Origin: BOG-1363 sp043775355
Lineage (GTDB): Bacteria; Planctomycetota; UBA11346
Assembly (NCBI GenBank): GCA_043775355.1
Contig: JAYVSL010000025.1
Coordinates: 1-64,000, forward strand
DNA length: 64,000 nucleotides
Direction: 5' to 3'
The notes beneath the pieces are model-generated. The model did no database searches. It saw only the letters and a program-made list of their open reading frames with translations, and was not told the DNA's origin. This document shows, piece after piece, positions 52,849-61,102 of this stretch (position 1 is its first letter; each line of letters begins with the position of its first letter). A program made the position numbers and the translations under genes.

Positions 52849-54507
52849 TCAGGCTCCTGCCGTCACTGGCTGTTGAGCCGCGACGTTCTGATCAATGGAG
52901 CAGCCCATGGGGCCGATGGAGCGGTACGTCATGCCAGCGAATTGCGGCACCCGTGCTTGAGCCGCTTTCCACGCGTCAACTTCTGACGTCCAGCTCAGCG
53001 CCTTCGTGCCTGCGGATGATAATCCCACCAGTACCGACCACGCTGCTTCCAATTGCGAGTTCGGCACCACCGGGCAAGCCTGCAATAACTGCACGACGCC
53101 GTTGACATTCACCATGCTGCCGCGCACTTCTGCCCACGCACGAATACCAATCGCGATGGTGGCTTTGGCCACGGTCTGATCGACCCAGGACGACAAGACG
53201 ATACGCGTTGGGATCACTTCGAGCTTCGCTGCTTTATCAGCATTCGCCGCCCACAGATCGTGACCGACGACCACTAAGGCATCGAATTCTTTCGCCTTAG
53301 CGACCAACTCATCAAGGTTGTCCTTGATGCTGAGCAGCGTCACACCTTTGCGATTCGCCACCGGATCGCCGCTCAGCGCGATGCCATCCGCCTTGCCAAC
53401 CGTCAGCCATGAGCCACCGAAAACTTCGGCCTTGGCACCGAGCGATTCCGCCAACGCCATCGCAGCGATATTGTCTTCCGTGGTCAAATGCCCACTGGCG
53501 ACAATCGCCACGCGCTTCGCGTTCTTCAGCGCAACTACGGCGGCAGCCTGGGCTTCATCGATGGTGCAATCGACTCCGGCTTTTTTGCCGTCGGTCAGAC
53601 GATTGACTGCCAACTGCTGATACAGCATACGCGTGCGATTGGCGATCCAGCTTTTGTTCACGTTCGGATTACGGCGCGGCATCAAACGCCACACCTTGCC
53701 GCCTTGCGAACCAGAAATGTTATAATCGATGGTCAGGTTCGCGCCGAGCGCATCGCTGGGATCAATCGACTCCACGCTCTTGAGCATCCATACGCGCTGT
53801 TGAAAGCGGAAATGTTTGCCGGTCAACGCGCCGACTGGGCAAATGTCGGTGGTGTTCAAATCATATTCATGATTCAACGGTTCATCAGGGAAGGTCGTCA
53901 GATACGCGTGATCACCACGGCCAGCGATGTCGAGCTGCGGTGACTTCGCCACGTCGCTCATGAAACGGACGCAACGCGTGCAAATAATGCAGCGTTCTTG
54001 ATCGAGTACGATGCTCGGTCCGAGATCGATTTTCTTGCCGCCGCGCTCATGACCTTTGCTGTCGACGAAACGATGATCGGCACCGCCTTTGTATTGCTTT
54101 CCGACCGAGTCATCGAGTCGGCTCTCATGCTTGCCTTGACCCATGTAGTGCTCTTGCAGCGTGCACTCACCGGCTTTATCGCAAATCGGGCAATCGAGCG
54201 GATGATTGACCAACAAAAATTCCATCACGCCTTTGCGCAGCTTGACGATTTTTTCGCTGCTGATCTGCGTACGGACTTTCATCCCAGGCGCGGTCTGCAT
54301 GTGGCATGAAATGCCCAACGCAAATCCACGCGGACCTTCGACCTCAACCAAGCAAATGCGGCAATTGCCCGCGACCTTGAGATCTTGGTGATAACAAAAG
54401 GCGGGCGTCTCGGTCTGAGCCGGGCCGCGCAGCGCTTCAATCAGCTGAACGCGAGGCGGAACCTGCACGTCTTTGCCGTCAACATTGATCGTGATGGTAT
54501 CAGACAT
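52849..54507 (-). CDS. nuoG: NADH-quinone oxidoreductase subunit G
   Basis: A 552-residue iron-sulfur subunit. The N-terminal domain has the 2Fe-2S ligands (CYHQDLKVAGNCRICLVE and CHMQ), the His-ligated cluster (HPLDCPICDKAGECTLQEH) and a 4Fe-4S set (CIICTRCVRF with CPVGAL). The Cys set of the extra N7 cluster is missing: the aligned region SIDPSDALGANL has none. The molybdopterin-like domain is short, and the protein is about 350 residues shorter than E. coli NuoG. The ATG at 54507 is chosen because the upstream extension is encoded by heptamer repeats. Confidence 0.95.
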   Translation of the reverse strand: MSDTITINVDGKDVQVPPRVQLIEALRGPAQTETPAFCYHQDLKVAGNCRICLVEVEGPRGFALGISCHMQTAPGMKVRTQISSEKIVKLRKGVMEFLLVNHPLDCPICDKAGECTLQEHYMGQGKHESRLDDSVGKQYKGGADHRFVDSKGHERGGKKIDLGPSIVLDQERCIICTRCVRFMSDVAKSPQLDIAGRGDHAYLTTFPDEPLNHEYDLNTTDICPVGALTGKHFRFQQRVWMLKSVESIDPSDALGANLTIDYNISGSQGGKVWRLMPRRNPNVNKSWIANRTRMLYQQLAVNRLTDGKKAGVDCTIDEAQAAAVVALKNAKRVAIVASGHLTTEDNIAAMALAESLGAKAEVFGGSWLTVGKADGIALSGDPVANRKGVTLLSIKDNLDELVAKAKEFDALVVVGHDLWAANADKAAKLEVIPTRIVLSSWVDQTVAKATIAIGIRAWAEVRGSMVNVNGVVQLLQACPVVPNSQLEAAWSVLVGLSSAGTKALSWTSEVDAWKAAQARVPQFAGMTYRSIGPMGCSIDQNVAAQQPVTAGA

Positions 54508-54516
54508 GAATGGCTC

Positions 54517-54629
54517 CGAGCTTCGCTCGTGAAGCTGCGAGCTTCGAGCTACGCGCTTCAAGTTGAAAAACAAAACGCAGATTGGTCGCTGGAGAGACTC
54601 GCAGCTCGCAGCTCGTTGCTCGTAGCTTA
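54517..54629. repeat. Degenerate inverted heptamer-array element 3 (GAGCTnC)
   Basis: The left arm (about 54517-54572) holds degenerate 7-mers such as GAGCTTC, AAGCTGC and GAGCTAC. The right arm (about 54596-54629) holds the inverse, GCAGCTC-like units. The central spacer is about 25 nt. It fills the nuoF-nuoG spacer. The layout matches elements 1 and 2 but the unit differs. The copies are imperfect, so pairing would be partial. Confidence 0.75.
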
Positions 54630-54633
54630 TTCC

Positions 54634-55980
54634 TCACCAGAACGCTCCTGGGCGCTGAGTCACCAGATCGCGCGCCGTGGCGTGCTCAGGATTCTGATCG
54701 ATATAACGCTGAAAGTGTTCGCGATACTTGGCGATGAAACTTTGCACCGGCCACGCCGCACCAGGCGCGAAAGCGCAGATGGTGGTCCATTCATAACTAT
54801 CGGCGAGGTCTTTGATCAGGTCGATGTCGCCATCTCGTCCTTTACCATCAATCACTTTATCGAGTACACGATCGACATAGCCAGTGCCTTCACGGCACGG
54901 CGTGCACTGACCGCAAGATTCATGAGCATAGAATCGCGCGATGGTTTGCAAAAATTTCGGTACATCGGTGGTGGTATTGAATGGCGTGATCGCGCCAGAA
55001 CCAAGCATCGACTTCAAAGCCGCCAAGGATTCATAATCGAGCGTCGCTTTGCGAGTTTCGTCGGCCGTCAAGACTGGCGCCGAAGAACCGCCAGGAATAC
55101 AGCCGAGCAATTCACCCTTCAAACCGCCGCACAATTCGAAGAACTCCGAGTACGACATGCCGAGCGGCACTTCATAGACGCCGGGTTTCACAATATCGCC
55201 ACTGATCGAAAACAATTTCGAGCCGGGGCTCTTATCGGTACCAAATTGACGGTACCCCTTTGCGCCATGCTTCAAAATGTATGGCACCGCCATAATCGTT
55301 TCGACGTTATTGACCACCGTCGGAGAAGCGAACGCGCCGCTTACTGCGGGGAATGGTGGCTTCAAACGTGGTTGGCCTTTGAAGCCTTCCAGCGAATTGA
55401 TCAAGCCAGTTTCTTCACCACAGATGTACGCACCAGCGCCGCGATGGACGTAGATGTCGAGCGAATATTGCGAGCCGCCGATGTTTTCACCGAGCAGGCC
55501 AGCAGCGTACGCTTCTTTGATCGCATCGTTCAAACGAGTGATTTGCGGCAGCATTTCGCCGCGCACATAAATATATGCCGTGCGTACGCCCAATGCGTAG
55601 CCGGTAATAATCATCCCTTCGAGCAGCAAGTGCGGATCGCGTTCCATGCACATGCGATCTTTGAAGGTGCCAGGCTCGCCTTCGTCGGCGTTAATAACCA
55701 AATACACAGGCTTACCCGTGCCACGTGGCACGAAAGACCACTTCATGCCGGTGGGAAATCCCGCACCGCCACGACCGCGCAGGCCGGAATCTTTGACCAA
55801 CTCAATCAGCTCAAGCTGGCTCTTATCAAACAGCATCGGCCCAACGGTGTCGTAGGCGCCGTGTTGTTTCGCGACCGCCAAGGTGTGGCCATTATCGACC
55901 TGGAACAACCGGCTGAGAATGCGCGGCAGTTCTTTGCCTTTCCAATGCGTCGGCTGAGGAAATCCGTGGAGCGTGGTCAT
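54634..55980 (-). CDS. nuoF: NADH-quinone oxidoreductase subunit F
   Basis: A 448-residue FMN and 4Fe-4S subunit that oxidises NADH. GLRGRGGAGFPTGMKW and VINADEGEPGTFKDR form the FMN/NADH site. RGAGAYICGEETGLINSLEG follows. The N3 cluster ligands are ESCGQCTPCREGT plus the Cys in TTICAFAPGAAWPVQSF. It passes electrons to the NuoE and NuoG clusters. It starts 2 bp after nuoE. A degenerate heptamer element lies between it and nuoG. Confidence 0.97.
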   Translation of the reverse strand: MTTLHGFPQPTHWKGKELPRILSRLFQVDNGHTLAVAKQHGAYDTVGPMLFDKSQLELIELVKDSGLRGRGGAGFPTGMKWSFVPRGTGKPVYLVINADEGEPGTFKDRMCMERDPHLLLEGMIITGYALGVRTAYIYVRGEMLPQITRLNDAIKEAYAAGLLGENIGGSQYSLDIYVHRGAGAYICGEETGLINSLEGFKGQPRLKPPFPAVSGAFASPTVVNNVETIMAVPYILKHGAKGYRQFGTDKSPGSKLFSISGDIVKPGVYEVPLGMSYSEFFELCGGLKGELLGCIPGGSSAPVLTADETRKATLDYESLAALKSMLGSGAITPFNTTTDVPKFLQTIARFYAHESCGQCTPCREGTGYVDRVLDKVIDGKGRDGDIDLIKDLADSYEWTTICAFAPGAAWPVQSFIAKYREHFQRYIDQNPEHATARDLVTQRPGAFW

Positions 55981-55982
55981 GA

Positions 55983-57035
55983 TCAGACCTTAGCCGGCGT
56001 AGCGGCGGTGGCTGGCGGAGGCGTAGCTTTACCAGTAGCAGTAATCGCCGCACTTGGACGCGCAACGCGTTCCTTTTCGTGCGCGATAACGCGATATTGA
56101 GCGCTGACACCTTCAGGTAATTTATCGGCAGATTTCTGATCTTTCGGACTTGGCGTCGCCAGCTCGCGCCACGACACGCCGTTATCATCCGAACGCTCGA
56201 CGATGATCGAGGTGCAACCAGGATCGTTAATCCAGGTCAGCGCAATCGCTTCACCAGTGACAGCAGCACCAAGTTTCAGCGCCGGAGCTGGTGGGCAGTA
56301 CGTCGGCGGCAACGTTTTCGCTTCCGCACCAGGCGCACCGGGATGGCCCTTGGTGTTGAGTACCAAATGACCGACCGCGTCGGGCGTAACGGGCAGCGGC
56401 TTGCCAGTGAAACCATTCGCCGTGGGCGACTTTTTGTGCTCAGCGCGCAAGAAGGCAATCCATTGATCGAGCAACGCGCTGGTCGGATGAAAATCAGGAA
56501 CTGACAAATGTTCTTCGCTGACTCCAGCTTTGCCTAATGCATGCGGCTTCGGGCCAATCGCTTGATCATCGATCATCACGCCAGGGCCAGTACCGCAGAG
56601 CGCAAGGCATTCAACGCGCACCAAGGTAAAAAGACCATCGCTGGTGGTTTCGCCACTGTGAACGCCGAGCGATTTTTCCAAATGTTCAATCAGATTTTCA
56701 CTGCCTTGAATATAGCAGCACATGGTCTGACAAATCTGAATCAGGTGCTTACCCGTCGGAACCTGACGATACATGGTGTAAAATTCAGTAACGCCAAAAG
56801 CATGCACGTGGCTGACCGCACACGTATCAGCCGCCCACTTGATGCCTTCGCGTGGAACCCAGCCGAATTCTTCCTGCACCAACCACAAAGCCTGCAATAA
56901 AGCTCCGCGTTTGACCGGGTACCGACGCCATAGTTCTTCGACTCGCGGCTGGTACTTGGCCATGCGATTCTTCAGCACTTCAGTGGTGAGATCCTTGGGC
57001 TGGTGCTCAGCGGGATTTACTGTGCAACCGCTCAC
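55983..57035 (-). CDS. nuoE: NADH-quinone oxidoreductase subunit E with C-terminal fibronectin-III-like domain
   Basis: A 350-residue protein; NuoE is normally about 165. Residues 20-200 are the thioredoxin-like 2Fe-2S domain with ligands C102, C107, C143 and C147 in the canonical Cx4C-x35-Cx3C spacing. A Pro/Gly linker (about 203-248) leads to a fibronectin-III-like beta sandwich at about 250-335: GEAIALTWINDPGC, IIVERSDDNGVSWREL, AQYRVIAHE. An Ala/Pro/Thr tail ends the protein. GTG at 57035 is chosen because GGAG lies 7 bp upstream at 57043-57046; the open frame further upstream is repeat-coded. It is cytoplasmic, paired with NuoF. Confidence 0.92.
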   Translation of the reverse strand: MSGCTVNPAEHQPKDLTTEVLKNRMAKYQPRVEELWRRYPVKRGALLQALWLVQEEFGWVPREGIKWAADTCAVSHVHAFGVTEFYTMYRQVPTGKHLIQICQTMCCYIQGSENLIEHLEKSLGVHSGETTSDGLFTLVRVECLALCGTGPGVMIDDQAIGPKPHALGKAGVSEEHLSVPDFHPTSALLDQWIAFLRAEHKKSPTANGFTGKPLPVTPDAVGHLVLNTKGHPGAPGAEAKTLPPTYCPPAPALKLGAAVTGEAIALTWINDPGCTSIIVERSDDNGVSWRELATPSPKDQKSADKLPEGVSAQYRVIAHEKERVARPSAAITATGKATPPPATAATPAKV

Positions 57036-57055
57036 GATTGGTCTCCAAGCAGAAG

Positions 57056-57215
57056 AAGCTGCGAGCTGCAAGCTGCGAGCTGCGAGTTGAAGGCGGGACA
57101 ACGGAGCTGCGAGCTGCGAGCTGCAAGCTGCGAGTTAAATACAGGACGACGGAAGTCGAAATCGAAGCTCGAAGCTTGTAGCTCGTAGCTGATCGCTCGT
57201 AGCTCGTAGCTAATT
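57056..57215. repeat. Degenerate inverted heptamer-array element 4 (GAGCTGC)
   Basis: Plus-strand units include GAGCTGC and AAGCTGC runs at 57058-57086 and 57103-57136, with GCTCGTA/GCTCGAA units at 57164-57215. The first two runs oppose the last one, so partial pairing is possible. It fills the nuoD-nuoE spacer (184 bp). The spacers between the runs are unique. The element is related to element 3 but longer. Confidence 0.78.
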
Positions 57216-57219
57216 AGAG

Positions 57220-58413
57220 TCATCGGTCGAGCTCTCCGGCAATAATATTAATCGAACCAAGCGAGGCGGCGACGTCAGACAGCATGGAGCCGGTGAGCAT
57301 GTCGCCGTACGCAGCGAATTGAGTGAAACATGGTGGGCGCACTTTGACGCGGTACGGATTCGTGCCGCCGTCAGAAACAATCAGATAACCGAGTTCGCCG
57401 TTGGCGGCTTCAGTCGCGTCGTAACACGTTCCCGGTGGCGGGCGAACGCCTTCGTACACCAGTTTAAAGCTATTGATCAACGCCTCCATGTCGTGGTAGA
57501 CGCGTTCACGGCTCGGTAACGACATCCGCGCATCAGGACTGTTAATCGGTCCTGGCTTCAAGCGATCAAGCGCCTGACGGGTAATCGATACCGATTCGAT
57601 CATTTCATAAATACGCACCATGATGCGATCAAAGGTGTCGCCGCTGGTGCCGATGACGGTGTCAAAGTTGTAGGTTTCGTAGCCGTAATACGGCTCGTCT
57701 TTGCGCAGATCGCGATCAACGCCGCATGCACGCAGGCACGGTCCCGTCCAGCCCCAGCTAATCGCATCGGCAGCCGACACCGCGCACACATCCTTGGTAC
57801 GATCGATAAAGATTTTATTGTGCTCAATCAAGCCGCGAACTTCGCCAACTGCCTTTTCAATATTGATGAGCACGCCGCGAACGTCGTCCTCAAAACCCTG
57901 ATACACATCGCGGTACATGCCGCCGATTCGGGTCACGGTGTTGGTCAGGCGCGCGCCGCAGAGTTTTTCCCAGATCAGGTAAACTTGTTCACGCGTATTG
58001 AAGAAGTACCAGAAATTGGTCAGCGCACCAAGGTCAACCAGATTGGTACACACGCACACCATGTGATCGATGATGCGTGACAACTCGCTGAGGATAATGC
58101 GCAAAGTAATGCAGCGTTCTGGCACCGTGACGCCGAACATTTTTTCGGTCGCCTTGCAGAAGCCGATGTTGTTCATCATCGCGCTGCAATAATTCAGACG
58201 ATCGGTATATGGCAGCACCTGCGAATAGGTGCCTTGTTCGATCATCTTTTCGAAACCGCGATGCAGGTAACCGATTTCAGTCGCGCAGGCAGCGATGGTT
58301 TCGCCATCAAGGGCCGCGAAAATACGCAGCGTTCCGTGTGTCGCGGGATGACTTGGACCGACATTGATGGTCATCAAGTCGACGTGATCGCCAGCAGGAT
58401 TAATGACTTTCAC
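57220..58413 (-). CDS. nuoD: NADH-quinone oxidoreductase subunit D
   Basis: A 397-residue subunit of the quinone-binding module, related to the [NiFe]-hydrogenase large subunit. It has INVGPSHPATHGTLRI, EIGYLHRGFEKMIE and YTDRLNYCSAMMNN, where the conserved His and Tyr line the quinone site. The hydrogenase Cys ligands are absent, as expected. PPPGTCYDATEAANGELGYLIVSDG and the C-terminal LGSINIIAGELDR are typical. Its GTG start overlaps the nuoC stop by 4 bp. Confidence 0.97.
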   Translation of the reverse strand: MKVINPAGDHVDLMTINVGPSHPATHGTLRIFAALDGETIAACATEIGYLHRGFEKMIEQGTYSQVLPYTDRLNYCSAMMNNIGFCKATEKMFGVTVPERCITLRIILSELSRIIDHMVCVCTNLVDLGALTNFWYFFNTREQVYLIWEKLCGARLTNTVTRIGGMYRDVYQGFEDDVRGVLINIEKAVGEVRGLIEHNKIFIDRTKDVCAVSAADAISWGWTGPCLRACGVDRDLRKDEPYYGYETYNFDTVIGTSGDTFDRIMVRIYEMIESVSITRQALDRLKPGPINSPDARMSLPSRERVYHDMEALINSFKLVYEGVRPPPGTCYDATEAANGELGYLIVSDGGTNPYRVKVRPPCFTQFAAYGDMLTGSMLSDVAASLGSINIIAGELDR

Positions 58414-59084
58414 GACTTGCCTCCGGCCTTGGTCGTTCCCAGCGATGGCACTGCTGAGGCTTCCGTAATTAGTTCACCGGTATGGGGCTCGCCGCGATCA
58501 AGGATGGTATAGCCCTGGGCGCGCAGACGCGCTTCTAGCTGATCGATCATCGGATCGTTGGTCGACAGTTTCTGCCGCTTCTGGCACGGATAATCCTTAC
58601 GCAGTGGATGGCCAAGAAACTCATGATGATTCAGCAAACGCTTCAAGTTAGGATGGCCGGTAAAGACGATGCCGTATTGATCCCAAGTCTCGCGCTCTGC
58701 CCAATCAGCACTTTTAAAAATATCGTGAATGCTGGGGACCGCACAGGCTTCTTCTTCGACCATCACTTTGATGGTCACACGATGACGGAACGCCATGCTT
58801 TTCAGCAAATACAGCACGGCAAAACGCTCACCGCGATAGCCAGGATAGGCAAGGAAATCGACGCCCACTACGTCGAGCAACATGCTGAACTGCAGAGTCG
58901 ACTCATCACGCAGAAAACGAATGACGTCGCGCAACTTCTCTGGACGACACAGCAGCGTCAAATCCCAGCGATCCGTGGCGTCACGCTCAAGGCCAAAACG
59001 CTCTTTCATCACAGCGACGAGCTGTTCAACACTTTGTCCAGCCAACATCGGACCATGCGGCACCGTGGATGATTTTGAACTCAT
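58410..59084 (-). CDS. nuoC: NADH-quinone oxidoreductase subunit C
   Basis: A 224-residue hydrophilic subunit of the 30-kDa family, not fused to NuoD. The signature ERETWDQYGIVFTGHPNLKRLL and GHPLRKDYPC are present. It helps join the peripheral arm to the membrane arm. The C-terminus is extended by about 30 residues. The ATG at 59084 overlaps the nuoB stop by 4 bp, and its own stop overlaps nuoD by 4 bp. A longer frame to 59180 would lie inside nuoB and is rejected. Confidence 0.95.
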   Translation of the reverse strand: MSSKSSTVPHGPMLAGQSVEQLVAVMKERFGLERDATDRWDLTLLCRPEKLRDVIRFLRDESTLQFSMLLDVVGVDFLAYPGYRGERFAVLYLLKSMAFRHRVTIKVMVEEEACAVPSIHDIFKSADWAERETWDQYGIVFTGHPNLKRLLNHHEFLGHPLRKDYPCQKRQKLSTNDPMIDQLEARLRAQGYTILDRGEPHTGELITEASAVPSLGTTKAGGKS

Positions 59085-59599
59085 ACGCCTACCGTCCGTT
59101 GCTCGGTCATCGATTCCAAATCGATCTTCTTCTGCAACTGCACGATCGCCTCCAAAAATGCTTCCGGACGGGGAGGGCAACCAGCAATGTATACGTCGAC
59201 CGGGATAATTTCATCAACCCCAGGAACCGTGCAGTAGCAGTCGTAAAAACCACCGGACGAGGCGCAGGCACCGGCTGAAATGACCCAGCGCGGTTCGCAC
59301 ATTTGCTCATAAATGCGCCGCAACACGGGCGCCTGTTTATAGGTCACCGTGCCAGCGATGATCATCAAGTCCGCTTGGCGCGGGCTAAAGCGCACTAATT
59401 CAGCACCGAAACGCGACACGTCGAATACCGAACTGACCACACCCATAAATTCGATCGCGCAACAAGCCGTGCCAAACGGAAACGGCCACAGGCTATTGCG
59501 TCGACCCCAGTTCACGACGGCATCAAGCCGGGTCAAAGCGAAAGCGTTACCGAGATCTAATTCAGGAGTAACCGCAGCAGGAACGTTTTTGTAGGTCAT
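59081..59599 (-). CDS. nuoB: NADH-quinone oxidoreductase subunit B
   Basis: A 172-residue subunit that binds cluster N2, the last electron carrier before quinone. The ligands lie in GTACCAIEFM (adjacent Cys pair), GACASSGGFYD and IAGCPPRPE. RRNSLWPFPFG before the first pair is typical. The ATG at 59599 is chosen. It starts 41 bp after nuoA and overlaps nuoC by 4 bp. Confidence 0.97.
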   Translation of the reverse strand: MTYKNVPAAVTPELDLGNAFALTRLDAVVNWGRRNSLWPFPFGTACCAIEFMGVVSSVFDVSRFGAELVRFSPRQADLMIIAGTVTYKQAPVLRRIYEQMCEPRWVISAGACASSGGFYDCYCTVPGVDEIIPVDVYIAGCPPRPEAFLEAIVQLQKKIDLESMTEQRTVGV

Positions 59600-59639
59600 G
59601 GGTGAATCCTCATGGTGGGAAAATAGTCGGTAAAACCGC

Positions 59640-60119
59640 CTATTTATCCCAATCCAACGCACCTTTCTTGAACAGGTACACATAACCAACACCGATCAAC
59701 ACCAAGAACTCGACCAGAAACAACATCATCTCCCAACCACCGTGATTAAAGTGCACTGCCCACGGGTACAGGAACGCGACTTCAATATCGAAGGCGAGAA
59801 ACAACATCGCGATGAGATAAAATTTGACGTCAAAGCGTTCGCCTGCGGTGCCCAACGTTCCGGGTAGACCACTTTCATAAGGCTCATTTTTTCCAGGGTT
59901 CGTATTGTGCGTGCCGTGGGCAAAGCGGCTAAAAATTGTATTCAAACCGAGCAACGCAGCAGGCACGACCAAACCCAAAATCAGCAACATCGTCAATGGA
60001 AAAACCATATCGAAAACGCTCGGCGTTTCATCGATGATGGCCTTCGCCGTGGCGACCACAGGGGCCCCCTCCGCAGCGGGTACGAGTTGCATCAACGCAG
60101 CCGAAATCACCGCCATCAT
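59640..60119 (-). CDS. nuoA: NADH-quinone oxidoreductase subunit A
   Basis: A 159-residue membrane subunit with three TM helices (about 38-61, 100-120 and 126-148). Family motifs are KNEPYESGLPG, FDVKFYLIAMLFLAFDIEVAFLYPWAV and the Glu in FLVEFLVLIGVGYVYLFKKGALDW. An N-terminal extension of about 35 residues, partly hydrophobic and then Ala/Val-rich, precedes TM1 and is not usual. It is the first gene of the operon, divergent from mcsA. The ATG at 60116 is an equal choice. Confidence 0.95.
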   Translation of the reverse strand: MMAVISAALMQLVPAAEGAPVVATAKAIIDETPSVFDMVFPLTMLLILGLVVPAALLGLNTIFSRFAHGTHNTNPGKNEPYESGLPGTLGTAGERFDVKFYLIAMLFLAFDIEVAFLYPWAVHFNHGGWEMMLFLVEFLVLIGVGYVYLFKKGALDWDK

Positions 60120-60318
60120 TGCTAGCCGTCCTTCTGCATGGTTTGCTCACGCTTGCGCATGCTGAGCGTAGGAAGGCGGGACTTATAGGAGCGCCCTTTG
60201 CAACGCCAGGGGTCAACCCCGCTTACAATGCACGGATCAGCGATAACGATGGTCATCGATGCGTGATGCTTATATCAGTCCGTTTTGCTCCATCATTTCT
60301 GCCTCAGGACTACTCACT

Positions 60319-60342
60319 AATTTACTGAATAATTTACTGAAT
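60319..60342. promoter_or_regulatory. Tandem 12-bp repeat upstream of mcsA, candidate operator
   Basis: Two perfect, contiguous copies of AATTTACTGAAT. Each holds a near-dyad (ATTTA-C-TGAAT, one mismatch). The pair lies 158 bp before mcsA and 200 bp before nuoA, so it could serve either operon. It does not match the CtsR heptamer box. Confidence 0.5.
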
Positions 60343-60437
60343 GGTTCATATGATCCACATCATAAGCGGAAATCACCTTGAGCAAGAAAACCAATCGGTG
60401 ACCTGAATGCCCAAATGACCACAAATAAACAAGCGTA

Positions 60438-60455
60438 GGCTGTCCCATGACAGCC
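60438..60455 (+). other. Hairpin upstream of mcsA
   Basis: GGCTGTC and GACAGCC form a perfect 7-bp stem with a CCAT loop, 44 bp before the mcsA start. There is no T-tract, so it is more likely a leader hairpin or a protein-binding palindrome than a terminator. Confidence 0.5.
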
Positions 60456-60499
60456 ACTTTCGCTCTTGCGACCTGTGAAGTCCTTGGAAAAACGCGCCC

Positions 60500-61048
60500 A
60501 TGCTTGGAGTAACCTGTCAGTTGTGTTCCAAGCGCCCAGCGACTTCGCATCTGACTGAGCTGGATCCTGGTACTGGTCAACGCCAAGAGTTACACATTTG
60601 TGCTACCTGCATCCAACGACTCGATCTGAAGTTGGAAAACGGCCCACCGTCGATTGCCGACATCCTCGACATGAAGCCTGACGATGCGTCGAGTGCTAAA
60701 ATAAAAATTACCAGCGGCCTCAGTATGCCTTCGATGGTGAAAAATGATGAGCGCTGCCCCCACTGCGGACTTGCCTTTTCTGAATTTGGCTCCGGTAAGC
60801 TCTTCGGCTGTGCCCATGATTACGCTGCTTTTGGCGATAAAGTCGAAGCTTTGCTGCGTAATTATCACGGTACCACGCGCCACGTTGGTCGCCGTCTTGG
60901 CAGCGAACCTGATGCACCTGAAAGCGCAGCCATCGTCCACCGAGCCAGCCTCGATGCGGCGTTACGCCAAGCGGTCATGAGCGAGAATTACGAAAATGCG
61001 GCTAAACTCCGCGACGAACTGCGGCAGCTGGATGAACCCTCTGCCTGA
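60500..61048 (+). CDS. mcsA: McsA-like zinc-binding activator of protein arginine kinase
   Basis: A 182-residue protein. Zinc-ligand pairs are C6/C9 (CQLC), C34/C37 (CATC) and CPHC with GCAHDY in the middle. The C-terminus has a UVR motif (LRQAVMSENYENAAKLRDELRQL). This is the McsA layout. McsA binds and activates the arginine kinase McsB and links it to ClpC. It is followed by mcsB after 54 bp and clpC, as in Bacillus, but no ctsR precedes it. The distance to the divergent nuoA is 380 bp. Confidence 0.92.
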   Translation: MLGVTCQLCSKRPATSHLTELDPGTGQRQELHICATCIQRLDLKLENGPPSIADILDMKPDDASSAKIKITSGLSMPSMVKNDERCPHCGLAFSEFGSGKLFGCAHDYAAFGDKVEALLRNYHGTTRHVGRRLGSEPDAPESAAIVHRASLDAALRQAVMSENYENAAKLRDELRQLDEPSA

Positions 61049-61102
61049 ACATTGGCCGATCGCTGGTAGACGCGCGCTCTGCGATCGCGACTTTCCACCA
61101 TC

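Larger units (their letters stand above)
60120..60499. other. Divergent nuoA-mcsA intergenic region
   Basis: 380 bp with no credible gene. It should hold promoters for the nuo operon and for mcsA-mcsB-clpC. Two features stand out: a tandem 12-bp repeat at 60319-60342 and a perfect hairpin at 60438-60455. No strong sigma-70 pair was identified by eye. Confidence 0.7.

Noticed and set aside
54385..56100. A 571-codon open frame on the plus strand antisense to nuoF and nuoE
   Set aside because: It mirrors nuoF and parts of nuoE/nuoG, has no recognisable domain and has many Arg/His/Phe residues as expected from the antisense of a coding region with GC-rich third positions.
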